From contig NZ_CAEUHO010000001.1 in assembly GCF_903181435.1 (NCBI RefSeq), positions 62,001 to 126,000 on the forward strand: a stretch of 64,000 nucleotides of DNA, read 5' to 3'. This document shows positions 43,896-52,961 of the stretch, in pieces (within the stretch, counting starts at the first letter, position 1; every line of letters starts with the position of its first letter). The stretch comes from Bacteroides acidifaciens. GTDB lineage: Bacteria; Bacteroidota; Bacteroidia; Bacteroidales; Bacteroidaceae. Made by a program: the position numbers and the translations under genes. The notes under the pieces were generated by a model. It saw only the letters and a list, made by a program, of their open reading frames with translations. It was not told the origin of the DNA and did no database searches.

Positions 43896-46862
43896 ATGGC
43901 GATAAGTTCTGCAAAGACTTTGCAGATTTCGTATATTGGTATGCAGACACAGGAAGTGGCTATTAAGCCTAAAATGAAAGTGGTTCTTAAATCAGATGCA
44001 CAGCTAATAGACGAGGTTATGGTGGTAGCGTATGGTACCACCAAGAAGGAGTCGTTTACAGGTTCGGCAGAGGTCATTAAGTCAGAAAAACTGAAAGAAA
44101 GACCAATAGCAAATGTAACGAAGGCATTAGATGGTATGATAGCCGGCGTGCAAACTACTTCCGGTTCCGGACAGCCCGGATCGGGTGCTTCAGTGGTGGT
44201 TCGTGGTTATGGTTCCATTAATTCTTCACAAGCGCCTTTGTATGTTGTTGACGGAGTACCTTATGATGGTAATATTTCAGCAATTAATCCTAATGACATT
44301 GAAACTATGACAGTGCTGAAAGACGCTTCTGCGGGAGCTCTTTATGGTTCTCGTGGTGCCAATGGTGTAATTATGATTACAACAAAGAAAGGAGACTCCG
44401 GCAAAGTTAGAGTAAATTTAAAAGCCAATTGGGGTGTTTCGTCACGTGCTATTCCTCGTTATGAAACGATGAATGAAGCAGGATATTTAGAAACTGTCTT
44501 CCAATCATACAAGAATAATCAAATTATAAATAATGGACTTTCTCCTGAAATTGCAGGAAATGCAGCATTAGAAGCCATGAAAAGTGGTGCTACTGCAATA
44601 TTGGGTAAGGATGAACAATATAATCCATTCAATTACGGTATTGCGGAATTGATAGATCCTATTACAGGAAAAGTTCGCAGCGATGCAAAATTAAAGTATA
44701 GTGAAGATTGGATGGACGAAGCTATGAAATCCAATCCATTGCGTCAAGAATATGTTGCGTCCTTCAGTGGTGGCAATGATAAGACTAAATATATGTTCTC
44801 TTTAGGCTATTTAGACGAAGAAGGACTGTTGAAAACCACAAAATTCAATCGTTATAACGGACGATTAAATATTGATTCTGAAGTGACTAATTGGCTGAAA
44901 GCCGGAATGAGTGCCAACTATTCTCGCAATGAAAGCAATACTGCCGTAGAAAATTCATCCGGTGCGTCTAATGTCTGGTTCTCGGCGCAGTTAATGGCAC
45001 CGATATTCCCCGTTTATGAAAAAGACGCTGATGGTGCTACTATATACGACAATTTAGGTAATGCTGTTTTTGACTATGGCAAGAACAGACCGGCCGGTGC
45101 AAACTCAGAATGGAATACGATCGCAACCCTATATGATGACAAATACTCCACACAAAGTGATAATCTCAGCGGACGTGTATATGCCGAATTGGGTGATTTG
45201 AAAAATACATTCTTGGAAGGCTTAAAGTTTTCAGTAAATTACGGTTTTGATTTAATAAATTCAGCAGGAGTAACTTACTATAATCCATACAATGGTAACT
45301 CCGTTGCGGTTAAAGGTACTATACAAAAAGCGACAGCTCGCACTTTCAGTTATACCTTCAATCAGTTATTGACGTATAATCGTAAGTTTGGCAATCACCA
45401 TTTTGAGGCTTTAGTCGGACATGAATTCTATAAATATAGATATGATTACTTATCAGCAACCAAAACAGGATTTCCATTTGGCGGACTTTATGAATTAGAT
45501 GCGGCGACCAACATAACCGGAGCATCCTCCTATCAGCATAATTATGCCGTACAATCCGTGTTGTCACGATTGAATTATGATTTCGCTGATAAATACTATT
45601 TGTCGGCAAGTTTCCGTACCGATGGATCTTCTCGTTTTTATGAAGACAATAGATGGGGTAAATTTTGGTCTGTTGGCGGTAACTGGCGTATTTCTCAGGA
45701 AGAATTCATGAGCGATATTAGTTGGATTAATAATCTTTCTCTAAAAGCCAGTTATGGTCTTCAGGGAAATGATGCAATATTAAATGGTACGAAACAAAAT
45801 TTCTATGCTTGGCAATCTTTCTATGATTTAGGATATGCAAATTCTTCTATGAGTGGCGCTGCCGTGACCTCCTTAGAGAACAAAGGCTTGAAATGGGAAA
45901 AGAATGCAAATCTGAATATTGGTATCGAAGCTAAAGTATTTGACCGTTTTTCTGCCACTATAGAGTGGTATCAACGTAAGACAACAGACATGCTGATGTC
46001 GTTCCCGATGGCATCCTCACTTGGTTTTGACGGATATAACAAAAATGTAGGAAGTATGCGCAACACAGGTGTTGACGTTACATTGGGAGTTGATATATTT
46101 AAAAATACGCCATTTACATGGAATCTGACCCTGATTGGTTCAACTATTAAAAATAAAGTATTGCAATTAGCCGACAAACCTGAGATCATTTCCGGCTCTT
46201 ATATTATTCGTGAAGGTGAAACTTTAAATTCATTCTACACTGCCACTGCCGCAGGAGTTGACCCGGCAACCGGAGAACAGTTGTATTGGGCTTGGGACAC
46301 AGACGAGAATGGCTCTAAGGGACAAAAATACATCACCAATGATATGGCGAAAGCAACTGCTTGTAAGGAAATTCAAGGCAGCCGTATTCCAGACCTGTAT
46401 GGCTCTATTGGCAACACGTTTAAATATAAAGATTTTGATTTAAGCATATTATGTACATATTCCATAGGCGGTAAAGTGCTGGATGGTGTTTATAATACAT
46501 TACTGTACGGCAACTATATCGGCCAGGCAAAAAGCAAAATGTTGGAACGTGCATGGAAAAAGCCCGGAGATCTCACCGACATTCCTCGTATTGAAATAGG
46601 AAAAAGCTACATCGTTACTGACAACAGCCTAATAAATGCCTCTTATTTTTCGATTAAAAATATAGCATTAGGATATACCTTGCCTTCAAAATGGATGAAA
46701 TCTATAGGATTTGAGTCGGCACGTTTAACCGCAACAGCAGACAATGTAGTGCTGTTCAATCATTTGAAAGGTATGGACCCTCAATATAATTTTACCGGAG
46801 GAACAAATTTTGGCTATGTACCTGTAAGAACAGTTTCATTGGGAATTGACATTACATTTTAA
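43896..46862 (+). CDS. SusC/RagA TonB-dependent importer 2, headless cassette
   Basis: About 988 residues of a second SusC-type receptor. From ATG 43896 it reads MAISSAKTLQISYIGMQ, so the signal peptide and N-terminal domain are absent. Plug motifs (EVMVVAYGTTKKESFTGSAEV, YGSRGANGVIMITTKKG) and the barrel to the terminal Phe (RTVSLGIDITF) are intact. It is divergent in sequence from SusC 1 after the shared repeat, so each cassette probably takes up a different glycan or peptide. It is followed by its own SusD and an extra surface lipoprotein. Confidence 0.88.
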   Translation: MAISSAKTLQISYIGMQTQEVAIKPKMKVVLKSDAQLIDEVMVVAYGTTKKESFTGSAEVIKSEKLKERPIANVTKALDGMIAGVQTTSGSGQPGSGASVVVRGYGSINSSQAPLYVVDGVPYDGNISAINPNDIETMTVLKDASAGALYGSRGANGVIMITTKKGDSGKVRVNLKANWGVSSRAIPRYETMNEAGYLETVFQSYKNNQIINNGLSPEIAGNAALEAMKSGATAILGKDEQYNPFNYGIAELIDPITGKVRSDAKLKYSEDWMDEAMKSNPLRQEYVASFSGGNDKTKYMFSLGYLDEEGLLKTTKFNRYNGRLNIDSEVTNWLKAGMSANYSRNESNTAVENSSGASNVWFSAQLMAPIFPVYEKDADGATIYDNLGNAVFDYGKNRPAGANSEWNTIATLYDDKYSTQSDNLSGRVYAELGDLKNTFLEGLKFSVNYGFDLINSAGVTYYNPYNGNSVAVKGTIQKATARTFSYTFNQLLTYNRKFGNHHFEALVGHEFYKYRYDYLSATKTGFPFGGLYELDAATNITGASSYQHNYAVQSVLSRLNYDFADKYYLSASFRTDGSSRFYEDNRWGKFWSVGGNWRISQEEFMSDISWINNLSLKASYGLQGNDAILNGTKQNFYAWQSFYDLGYANSSMSGAAVTSLENKGLKWEKNANLNIGIEAKVFDRFSATIEWYQRKTTDMLMSFPMASSLGFDGYNKNVGSMRNTGVDVTLGVDIFKNTPFTWNLTLIGSTIKNKVLQLADKPEIISGSYIIREGETLNSFYTATAAGVDPATGEQLYWAWDTDENGSKGQKYITNDMAKATACKEIQGSRIPDLYGSIGNTFKYKDFDLSILCTYSIGGKVLDGVYNTLLYGNYIGQAKSKMLERAWKKPGDLTDIPRIEIGKSYIVTDNSLINASYFSIKNIALGYTLPSKWMKSIGFESARLTATADNVVLFNHLKGMDPQYNFTGGTNFGYVPVRTVSLGIDITF
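43905..43966. repeat. Recombination repeat, right (62 bp)
   Basis: Inverse of 42381-42442 with one mismatch. The palindromic core TCTGCAAAG-A-CTTTGCAGA is at 43908-43926. The region between recombinase and this repeat (43629-43895) holds no gene; it has only a 20-codon ORF at 43741-43803 and no convincing promoter. Confidence 0.9.
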
Positions 46863-46888
46863 ATAAATATAGATCAAACAGTAAAAAG

Positions 46889-48445
46889 ATGAAAAAAATA
46901 TTATATATATTCTCTTTAATTGGCATCCTTTCATTTAGCTCATGCGCTGATGAATTAAATACCGAACCGACTGATAAAGTTTCCGGTTCTACAATATTTG
47001 CAGATGCCAGTAGTGCGGAAACTGCCATCAATGGCGTATATCGTATGTTGTATGTGGCGGGATGGAGTGAGAATTGGCCATCTGAAAATTGTGGGCAAAC
47101 AGCTATTAACCTGTTGGGAGACTTAATGGCTGAAGATCACTTGATGAAGGAACAAGGTCAAGGATGGTTTTATGAAGATTATAGATTGAATGTACATGGC
47201 GATTATTCCAGCAAATCGGGACGTTCTTATTCTATCTGGAATTTTTATTATACACTAATTAGCAATGTTAACTATATAATTGCTTCCGAGACTTCGATGG
47301 GAGGAGACCCCGAACTTAAGAATAGTGTTGTCGGTCAAGCCTATGCCATGCGTGCTTATGCCTATTTCTATCTGATCCAACTCTATCAACAAACTTATAA
47401 GGGACATGAAACAGCACCGGGAGTACCTTTATATACGACACCGACAGTAGCCGGTTCGGAAGGAAGCCCGCGCGGTACAGTGCAAGATGTATATACACAA
47501 ATAAATAGTGATATAAATAAAGCTATTGATTTGCTTGGCAATCTGAATGATAAAGAACAGACACATGTATCGCATGTGGATTATTATGTTGCCAATGGTA
47601 TTAAAGCCCGTATTTGCCTTGTACAGCATGACTATGCCAATGCAGCCTCCGCAGCAGCCGAAGCATTGAAGAAGCCATCTTTAAAAGTTGCGACTATAGC
47701 CGAATTAGGAGGGAACAACAGTGTGAAAGTAGCAGATGTGTTATGGGGAATGGAGATTATAGCCGATCAATCAAGTGCCTTTGCTAGTTTCTTCTCACAC
47801 ATGGATGCCGATGCTCCGGGAATGTATGCTTCTAAAGCCCGCCAATGCATTAGTACGGGATTATATGCACTAATACCCGATACGGACGAACGCAAAACCG
47901 CTTGGTTCCGTGGTGCCATTCCTGCCGAGGAGGAAAAAGCGTCTTCTTCTTATACAAGTTATTGCCAAACAAAGTTCAAGATGGCAGATTACACCACACG
48001 TACCGGTGATTACTTGCTAATGAGAGCAGAAGAAATGATTTTAATAAAAGCTGAAGCAGAATGCCATCAGGACAAGTACGATGATGCGCGTGCAACAATA
48101 AAGACTTTAGGCAATCAAAGAGATAGCGGATTTGAAAACCGTTTAGCTGCCCGTACGGATGCCAAAACTTACAACTCGAATACAAACGCGCCTCTGCAGA
48201 CATTGATGGATGAAATCTTATTTCAACGCCGTGTTGAACTTTGGGGAGAAGCAGGTCGTATCTTCGATTTGCAACGTTTAGGTTTAGGATATAATCGTAA
48301 TTATGAAGGATCTAACCATACGGAAAAAGTAACCACAAAGAATACAGAGGCTTCTTCTCCGCTATTCATTCTTCCTTTGCCACAGTCGGAAATTGATGGT
48401 AATGAGCATATAGATTCTTCTGATCAGAATCCTATAGTTCAGTAA
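46889..48445 (+). CDS. SusD/RagB-family surface lipoprotein 2
   Basis: A 518-residue SusD homolog (leader ending SFSSCAD, Cys19). Signatures: AETAINGVYRMLY, VVGQAYAMRAYAYFYLIQLYQQ, MRAEEMILIKAEAECH and ILFQRRVELWGEAGRIFDLQR. Partner of SusC 2, starting 26 bp after it. Distinct in sequence from SusD 1, which supports two different substrates. Expression depends on the state of the shufflon. Confidence 0.93.
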   Translation: MKKILYIFSLIGILSFSSCADELNTEPTDKVSGSTIFADASSAETAINGVYRMLYVAGWSENWPSENCGQTAINLLGDLMAEDHLMKEQGQGWFYEDYRLNVHGDYSSKSGRSYSIWNFYYTLISNVNYIIASETSMGGDPELKNSVVGQAYAMRAYAYFYLIQLYQQTYKGHETAPGVPLYTTPTVAGSEGSPRGTVQDVYTQINSDINKAIDLLGNLNDKEQTHVSHVDYYVANGIKARICLVQHDYANAASAAAEALKKPSLKVATIAELGGNNSVKVADVLWGMEIIADQSSAFASFFSHMDADAPGMYASKARQCISTGLYALIPDTDERKTAWFRGAIPAEEEKASSSYTSYCQTKFKMADYTTRTGDYLLMRAEEMILIKAEAECHQDKYDDARATIKTLGNQRDSGFENRLAARTDAKTYNSNTNAPLQTLMDEILFQRRVELWGEAGRIFDLQRLGLGYNRNYEGSNHTEKVTTKNTEASSPLFILPLPQSEIDGNEHIDSSDQNPIVQ

Positions 48446-48461
48446 ATTAGTAATTTATTTA

Positions 48462-49274
48462 ATGAAAGCAAATATGAAAATATATTTAATCAACATTTGT
48501 GCGGCCATAACCCTTTGCCTGGCAGCCTTGACCTCTTGCAGTACGGATGCGGAAGGTACAATATATGACATAAACGGGGAAGAACTTGCCTTTGCTTCCA
48601 CTCAGATGAATGTGGAAATAACGGCGGCAGACAATGGCATTATTAGAGTCCCTGTATATCGGGGGAACACCAGTACGGAAAGTACCGCAAATATTAGTAT
48701 GGATGAAGCCACAATAGCCGAAGGCATTTTCTCTTTAAATAACTCAGCCGTTACTTTTGCTAAAGGTGAAGCTGTTGGATATGTAGAACTTGGATTTGGC
48801 GAGATAAATAATTTGGGTGCCACCGAGAAATACGAAATTGTATTGACTATAGATAATGAAGATCAATTATCCCCTTCACAATTAGGGAAAATAAAAGTTT
48901 TAGCTCAAAGGAAGTTGACTTGGGAAAGTATCGGCACCGGAACTTATACTTCTGAATTATTTGGTGATTCATGGCCGCAGCCTATTGAAAAGGCAATAGA
49001 AGGAAATATCTACAGGTTACCAGACTGTATAGGGGAAGGATATCCGTTTGTCTTCTCGTTAAGTGATGACAAGCAAGAATTGATAGCTTGGGATCCTCAG
49101 CCTACTGGTTATGACAAGACGAATTATGGCATGTTGTACTTTGCTGCGGCAGGTATGGAGCGTCAAGGAAACGTGCTGTCTTTCCCAATGCAGGGAGTTG
49201 TGCAATTTAATGGCGGATGGGGAGTGCTTTATCAAGACTTTACGGAAACACTGGAGATGCCAGAAGGATTCTGA
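48462..49274 (+). CDS. SusE/F-position surface lipoprotein
   Basis: A 270-residue predicted lipoprotein (leader ending ALTSCSTD). Residues ~35-140 form a Calx-beta/Ig-like domain (IIRVPVYRGNTST, GYVELGFGEINNLG), followed by a beta-rich C-terminal part (GTYTSELFGDSWPQ, VVQFNGGWGVLYQDF). Third gene of the SusC 2 unit, 16 bp after SusD 2, so it likely helps bind the same ligand. I cannot name its ligand. The start could also be the Met at 48474. A strong terminator follows. Confidence 0.75.
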   Translation: MKANMKIYLINICAAITLCLAALTSCSTDAEGTIYDINGEELAFASTQMNVEITAADNGIIRVPVYRGNTSTESTANISMDEATIAEGIFSLNNSAVTFAKGEAVGYVELGFGEINNLGATEKYEIVLTIDNEDQLSPSQLGKIKVLAQRKLTWESIGTGTYTSELFGDSWPQPIEKAIEGNIYRLPDCIGEGYPFVFSLSDDKQELIAWDPQPTGYDKTNYGMLYFAAAGMERQGNVLSFPMQGVVQFNGGWGVLYQDFTETLEMPEGF

Positions 49275-49305
49275 TTATTTAGGCAATTAGATAACATGTA
49301 ATTTG

Positions 49306-49352
49306 AAATGGCATGTAAAATGAAGTTCGGCTTCATTTTTACATGCCATTTT
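49306..49352 (+). terminator. Rho-independent terminator
   Basis: Near-perfect 20-bp stem with arms AAATGGCATGTAAAATGAAG and its inverse, loop around TTCGG, ending in T residues. It closes the SusC 2 operon. Confidence 0.85.
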
Positions 49353-49408
49353 CTATTCCGTCTGTTTTTATTTTATCTTTCTTTTTAGTAGCTTCCATTA
49401 AAATTATC

Positions 49409-49416
49409 TATATTTG
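49409..49416 (+). promoter_or_regulatory. Promoter -7 box of hflX
   Basis: TATATTTG, a perfect TAnnTTTG match, about 50 nt before the hflX start. Confidence 0.55.
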
Positions 49417-49466
49417 TTGCCACGAACCAACGATACATAATATATATATAATAAGGTGTAGAAACT

Positions 49467-50732
49467 ATGGCTATGAAAGAATTTGTAATCTCCGAAGCCC
49501 AGGCAGAAACGGCGGTATTGGTAGGACTCATCACGAAAAATCAAGATGAGCGCAAGACTAATGAATACCTCGATGAACTGGCATTCTTGGCTGAGACAGC
49601 CGGAGCGGAAGTTGTCAGACGATTTACTCAAAAGCTGGATCAGGCAAACTCTGTGACCTATGTAGGCAAGGGTAAACTGGAAGAGATAAAAGAATATATT
49701 AAGGGCGAAGAGGAAGAAGAACGTGAAGTGGGAATGGTCATTTTTGACGATGAACTTTCCGCGAAGCAGATTCGTAATATTGAAGCCGAACTGAAAGTGA
49801 AGATACTGGACCGTACTTCGCTGATTCTCGATATATTTGCCATGCGTGCCCAGACTGCCAATGCAAAGACGCAGGTGGAATTGGCACAGTATAAATATAT
49901 GTTGCCGCGCTTGCAACGACTCTGGACTCACTTGGAACGCCAGGGTGGTGGTTCCGGTGCCGGTGGCGGTAAAGGTTCCGTAGGACTTCGTGGCCCGGGT
50001 GAAACACAACTCGAAATGGACCGCCGTATCATCCTGAACCGTATGTCGTTGCTGAAAGAACGCCTGGCGGAAATTGATAAACAAAAAGCTACCCAACGCA
50101 AGAACCGCGGACGCATGATACGTGTCGCACTGGTCGGTTACACCAATGTCGGTAAATCGACAATGATGAATCTTCTGGCAAAGAGCGAAGTCTTTGCGGA
50201 AAACAAACTGTTCGCTACGTTGGATACTACCGTACGTAAGGTGATTATTGAAAATCTTCCGTTCCTGTTGTCGGATACGGTAGGATTTATTCGTAAGTTG
50301 CCTACCGATTTGGTTGATTCCTTTAAATCGACCTTGGATGAAGTGCGCGAAGCGGATTTGCTGGTGCATGTAGTAGATATTTCCCACCCCGGATTTGAAG
50401 AACAGATTGAGGTGGTGAACAAGACACTTGCCGAAATTGGCGGCGGTGGTAAACCTGTGATACTTGTATTTAATAAAATAGACGCCTATACCTACGTGGA
50501 GAAAGCGCCGGACGACCTTACCCCCCGAACTAAGGAAAACTTAACACTCGAAGAACTGATGAAGACGTGGATGGCAAAGATGGAGGACAACTGCCTCTTT
50601 ATTTCCGCCCGCGAACGAATCAATATGGACGAACTGAAAGATGTAGTTTATCAACGAGTGAAAGAATTGCATGTTCAGAAATATCCCTATAACGATTTTC
50701 TTTATCAGACCTACGAAGAAGAAGTAGAATAA
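49467..50732 (+). CDS. hflX: GTPase HflX
   Basis: A 421-residue ribosome-associated GTPase that splits or rescues stalled ribosomes. N-terminal nucleotide-binding domain (ELAFLAETAGAEVV, SVTYVGKGKLEEIKEY), the linker GLRGPGETQLEMDRR, then the G domain: G1 GYTNVGKST, G3 DTVGF, G4 NKID, G5 in SARERI. Full length. A promoter box precedes it, and the DUF4954 gene follows behind a hairpin. Confidence 0.95.
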   Translation: MAMKEFVISEAQAETAVLVGLITKNQDERKTNEYLDELAFLAETAGAEVVRRFTQKLDQANSVTYVGKGKLEEIKEYIKGEEEEEREVGMVIFDDELSAKQIRNIEAELKVKILDRTSLILDIFAMRAQTANAKTQVELAQYKYMLPRLQRLWTHLERQGGGSGAGGGKGSVGLRGPGETQLEMDRRIILNRMSLLKERLAEIDKQKATQRKNRGRMIRVALVGYTNVGKSTMMNLLAKSEVFAENKLFATLDTTVRKVIIENLPFLLSDTVGFIRKLPTDLVDSFKSTLDEVREADLLVHVVDISHPGFEEQIEVVNKTLAEIGGGGKPVILVFNKIDAYTYVEKAPDDLTPRTKENLTLEELMKTWMAKMEDNCLFISARERINMDELKDVVYQRVKELHVQKYPYNDFLYQTYEEEVE

Positions 50733-50738
50733 TTAATC

Positions 50739-50775
50739 AATGTGCTGCTTTGCTGATTGGGGGAAGCAGCACATT
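50739..50775 (+). promoter_or_regulatory. Hairpin between hflX and the DUF4954 gene
   Basis: AATGTGCTGCTT (50739-50750) pairs with AAGCAGCACATT (50764-50775), 12 bp perfect, 13-nt loop, with no clean T-run after it. It may be a partial terminator or an mRNA-processing element. Confidence 0.5.
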
Positions 50776-50790
50776 ACTATATTTATTTAT

Positions 50791-52779
50791 ATGAAAGACT
50801 ATCGTAGATTAACTGAAGATGAGGTGCTTCAGTTGAAGAGCCAGTCGTGTCTGGCTGATGATTGGGGAAATGTTCTGGTAGCCGATGGATTTAATTGTGA
50901 GTATGTCCATCACACCCGTTTTTCGGGAGAAGTGAAGCTAGGGGTATTTGAAGCCGAATTCACACTGCGGGGAGGCATTAAGAAACACTCGGGATTGCGC
51001 CATGTGACGCTGCACAATGTGACGGTAGGGGATAACTGCTGCATTGAGAATATCCAGAATTACATTGCAAATTATGAGATTGGCAGTGATACCTTTATCG
51101 AAAATGTAGATATCATCCTGGTGGATGGGTTGACTACTTTCGGCAATGGGGTGGAAGTGGCAGTACTCAATGAAACCGGAGGACGTGAGGTTTTGATAAA
51201 TGACAAGTTGTCTGCGCACCAGGCGTATATACTTGCGCTGTACCGTCACCGTCCCGAACTGATTAACCGCATGAAATCCATTGCGGATTATTATTCCAAC
51301 AAACATGCATCTGCCGTTGGCAGTATTGGTAATCACGTCATGATTCTCAATACGGGTTCTATCCGGAATGTGCGGATTGGCGATTATTCCCATATCTGTG
51401 GAACTTGCCGTCTGACCAATGGTAGTGTCAACAGTAACGTGACTGCCCCTGTGCATATCGGGCATGGGGTGATTTGTGATGATTTTATTATCTCGTCCGG
51501 TTCGCAGGTAGATGACGGCACGATGTTAAGCCGTTGCTTCGTCGGACAGTCCTGTAAATTGGGACACAACTACTCCGCTTCCGATTCCTTGTTCTTTAGT
51601 AACTGCCAGGGAGAGAACGGAGAAGCATGTGCCATTTTCGCGGGTCCTTTCACAGTGACACATCATAAGTCTACTTTGCTGATTGCCGGAATGTTCTCAT
51701 TTATGAATGCAGGCTCAGGGTCTAATCAAAGCAACCATATGTATAAGCTGGGGCCGATTCACCAGGGAACGATGGAGAGGGGAGCGAAAACCACTTCCGA
51801 TTCGTATATCCTGTGGCCGGCGCGTGTCGGGGCTTTTTCTCTCGTGATGGGACGCCATGTCAATCATGCCGATACCTCCAATCTCCCTTTTTCTTACTTG
51901 ATAGAGCAGCGGAATACGACTTATCTGGTTCCGGGAGTTAATCTGCGAAGCGTGGGTACAATCCGTGACGCCCAGAAATGGCCGAAGCGTGACAAACGGC
52001 AAGACCCGAACCGGTTGGACTATATCAATTACAACCTTTTGAGTCCCTATACCATACAGAAGATGTTCAAGGGACGTTCTATTCTGAAAGAATTGAGACG
52101 GGTATCCGGTGTGACATCCGAAATCTATTCTTACCAAAGCGCCAAAATCAAAAACTCTTCTTTGAATAACGGTATCCGCTTTTATGAAATAGCTATTCAT
52201 AAATTCTTGGGCAACTCAATCATTAAGCGGTTGGAAGGCATCAACTTCCAGAGCAATGAAGAAATCCGCCAGCGTCTGAAGCCGGATACGGAAATCGGAA
52301 CCGGCGAATGGGTGGACGTGTCCGGGCTGATTGCTCCAAAGAGCGAGATAGACCGTCTGCTGGATGGCATTGAGAACGGTACTATCAACCGATTGAAATC
52401 AATCAATGCCTGCTTCGCAGAAATGCACGAGAATTATTACACATATGAATGGACGTGGGCTTACAATAAGATTCAGGAATTTTATGGCTTGAATCCGGAG
52501 ACTATTACAGCGCAAGATGTGATTCGTATCGTAAAATCCTGGCAGGAAGCTGTTGTAGGACTGGATAAGATGGTGTATGAAGATGCTAAGAAAGAATTCT
52601 CCCTGTCTTCCATGACCGGATTCGGTGCCGACGGTTCTCACGACGAAATGAAACAGGACTTTGAACAAGTGCGCGGTGATTTCGAAAGCAATACGTTTGT
52701 GACGGCTGTGTTGAAACATATTGAAGAGAAAACAGAGCTTGGAAATGAACTGATTAAACGTATTGAAAAGATTGAATAA
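50791..52779 (+). CDS. DUF4954 family left-handed beta-helix protein
   Basis: A 662-residue protein of the DUF4954 family found in Bacteroidota. Residues ~40-330 carry hexapeptide-like turns typical of a left-handed parallel beta-helix (DNCCIENIQNYIANYEIGSD, IGDYSHICGTCRLTNGSV, HIGHGVICDDFIISSGSQVDDG), as in acyl- and sugar-nucleotide transferases. The C-terminal ~250 residues are mostly helical. No active-site motif was recognised. I chose ATG 50791, after the hairpin, rather than 50740, which would lie inside it. Function unknown. Confidence 0.85.
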   Translation: MKDYRRLTEDEVLQLKSQSCLADDWGNVLVADGFNCEYVHHTRFSGEVKLGVFEAEFTLRGGIKKHSGLRHVTLHNVTVGDNCCIENIQNYIANYEIGSDTFIENVDIILVDGLTTFGNGVEVAVLNETGGREVLINDKLSAHQAYILALYRHRPELINRMKSIADYYSNKHASAVGSIGNHVMILNTGSIRNVRIGDYSHICGTCRLTNGSVNSNVTAPVHIGHGVICDDFIISSGSQVDDGTMLSRCFVGQSCKLGHNYSASDSLFFSNCQGENGEACAIFAGPFTVTHHKSTLLIAGMFSFMNAGSGSNQSNHMYKLGPIHQGTMERGAKTTSDSYILWPARVGAFSLVMGRHVNHADTSNLPFSYLIEQRNTTYLVPGVNLRSVGTIRDAQKWPKRDKRQDPNRLDYINYNLLSPYTIQKMFKGRSILKELRRVSGVTSEIYSYQSAKIKNSSLNNGIRFYEIAIHKFLGNSIIKRLEGINFQSNEEIRQRLKPDTEIGTGEWVDVSGLIAPKSEIDRLLDGIENGTINRLKSINACFAEMHENYYTYEWTWAYNKIQEFYGLNPETITAQDVIRIVKSWQEAVVGLDKMVYEDAKKEFSLSSMTGFGADGSHDEMKQDFEQVRGDFESNTFVTAVLKHIEEKTELGNELIKRIEKIE

Positions 52780-52810
52780 CGGCAGACGACAATAACTGTA
52801 ACGTATAAAA

Positions 52811-52860
52811 AAACAAGTAGGCAATAAATGGGAATTTCATTTATTAGCCTACTTGTTTTT
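52811..52860 (+). terminator. Rho-independent terminator
   Basis: ACAAGTAGGC plus AATAAATG pairs with CATTTATT plus GCCTACTTGT around a short loop, with A residues before and five T after, so it can work in both directions. Confidence 0.85.
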
Positions 52861-52915
52861 ATGTGCTACAATGTTTTATTTCTCAATTTTTAATTCTCAA
52901 TTCTTAATTTATCAT

Positions 52916-52923
52916 TACCTTTG
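52916..52923 (+). promoter_or_regulatory. Promoter -7 box of the fumarase gene
   Basis: TACCTTTG, a perfect TAnnTTTG match 38 nt before the fumarase start. Confidence 0.6.
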
Positions 52924-52961
52924 CCACACTAACTAACATTACGTAATAAAATAAGAAACTT

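Noticed and set aside
43805-44077. A 90-codon minus-strand frame crossing the right recombination repeat
   Set aside because: It is antisense to the SusC repeat region and has no recognised domain; its C-terminal part looks gene-like but without a match I cannot support it.
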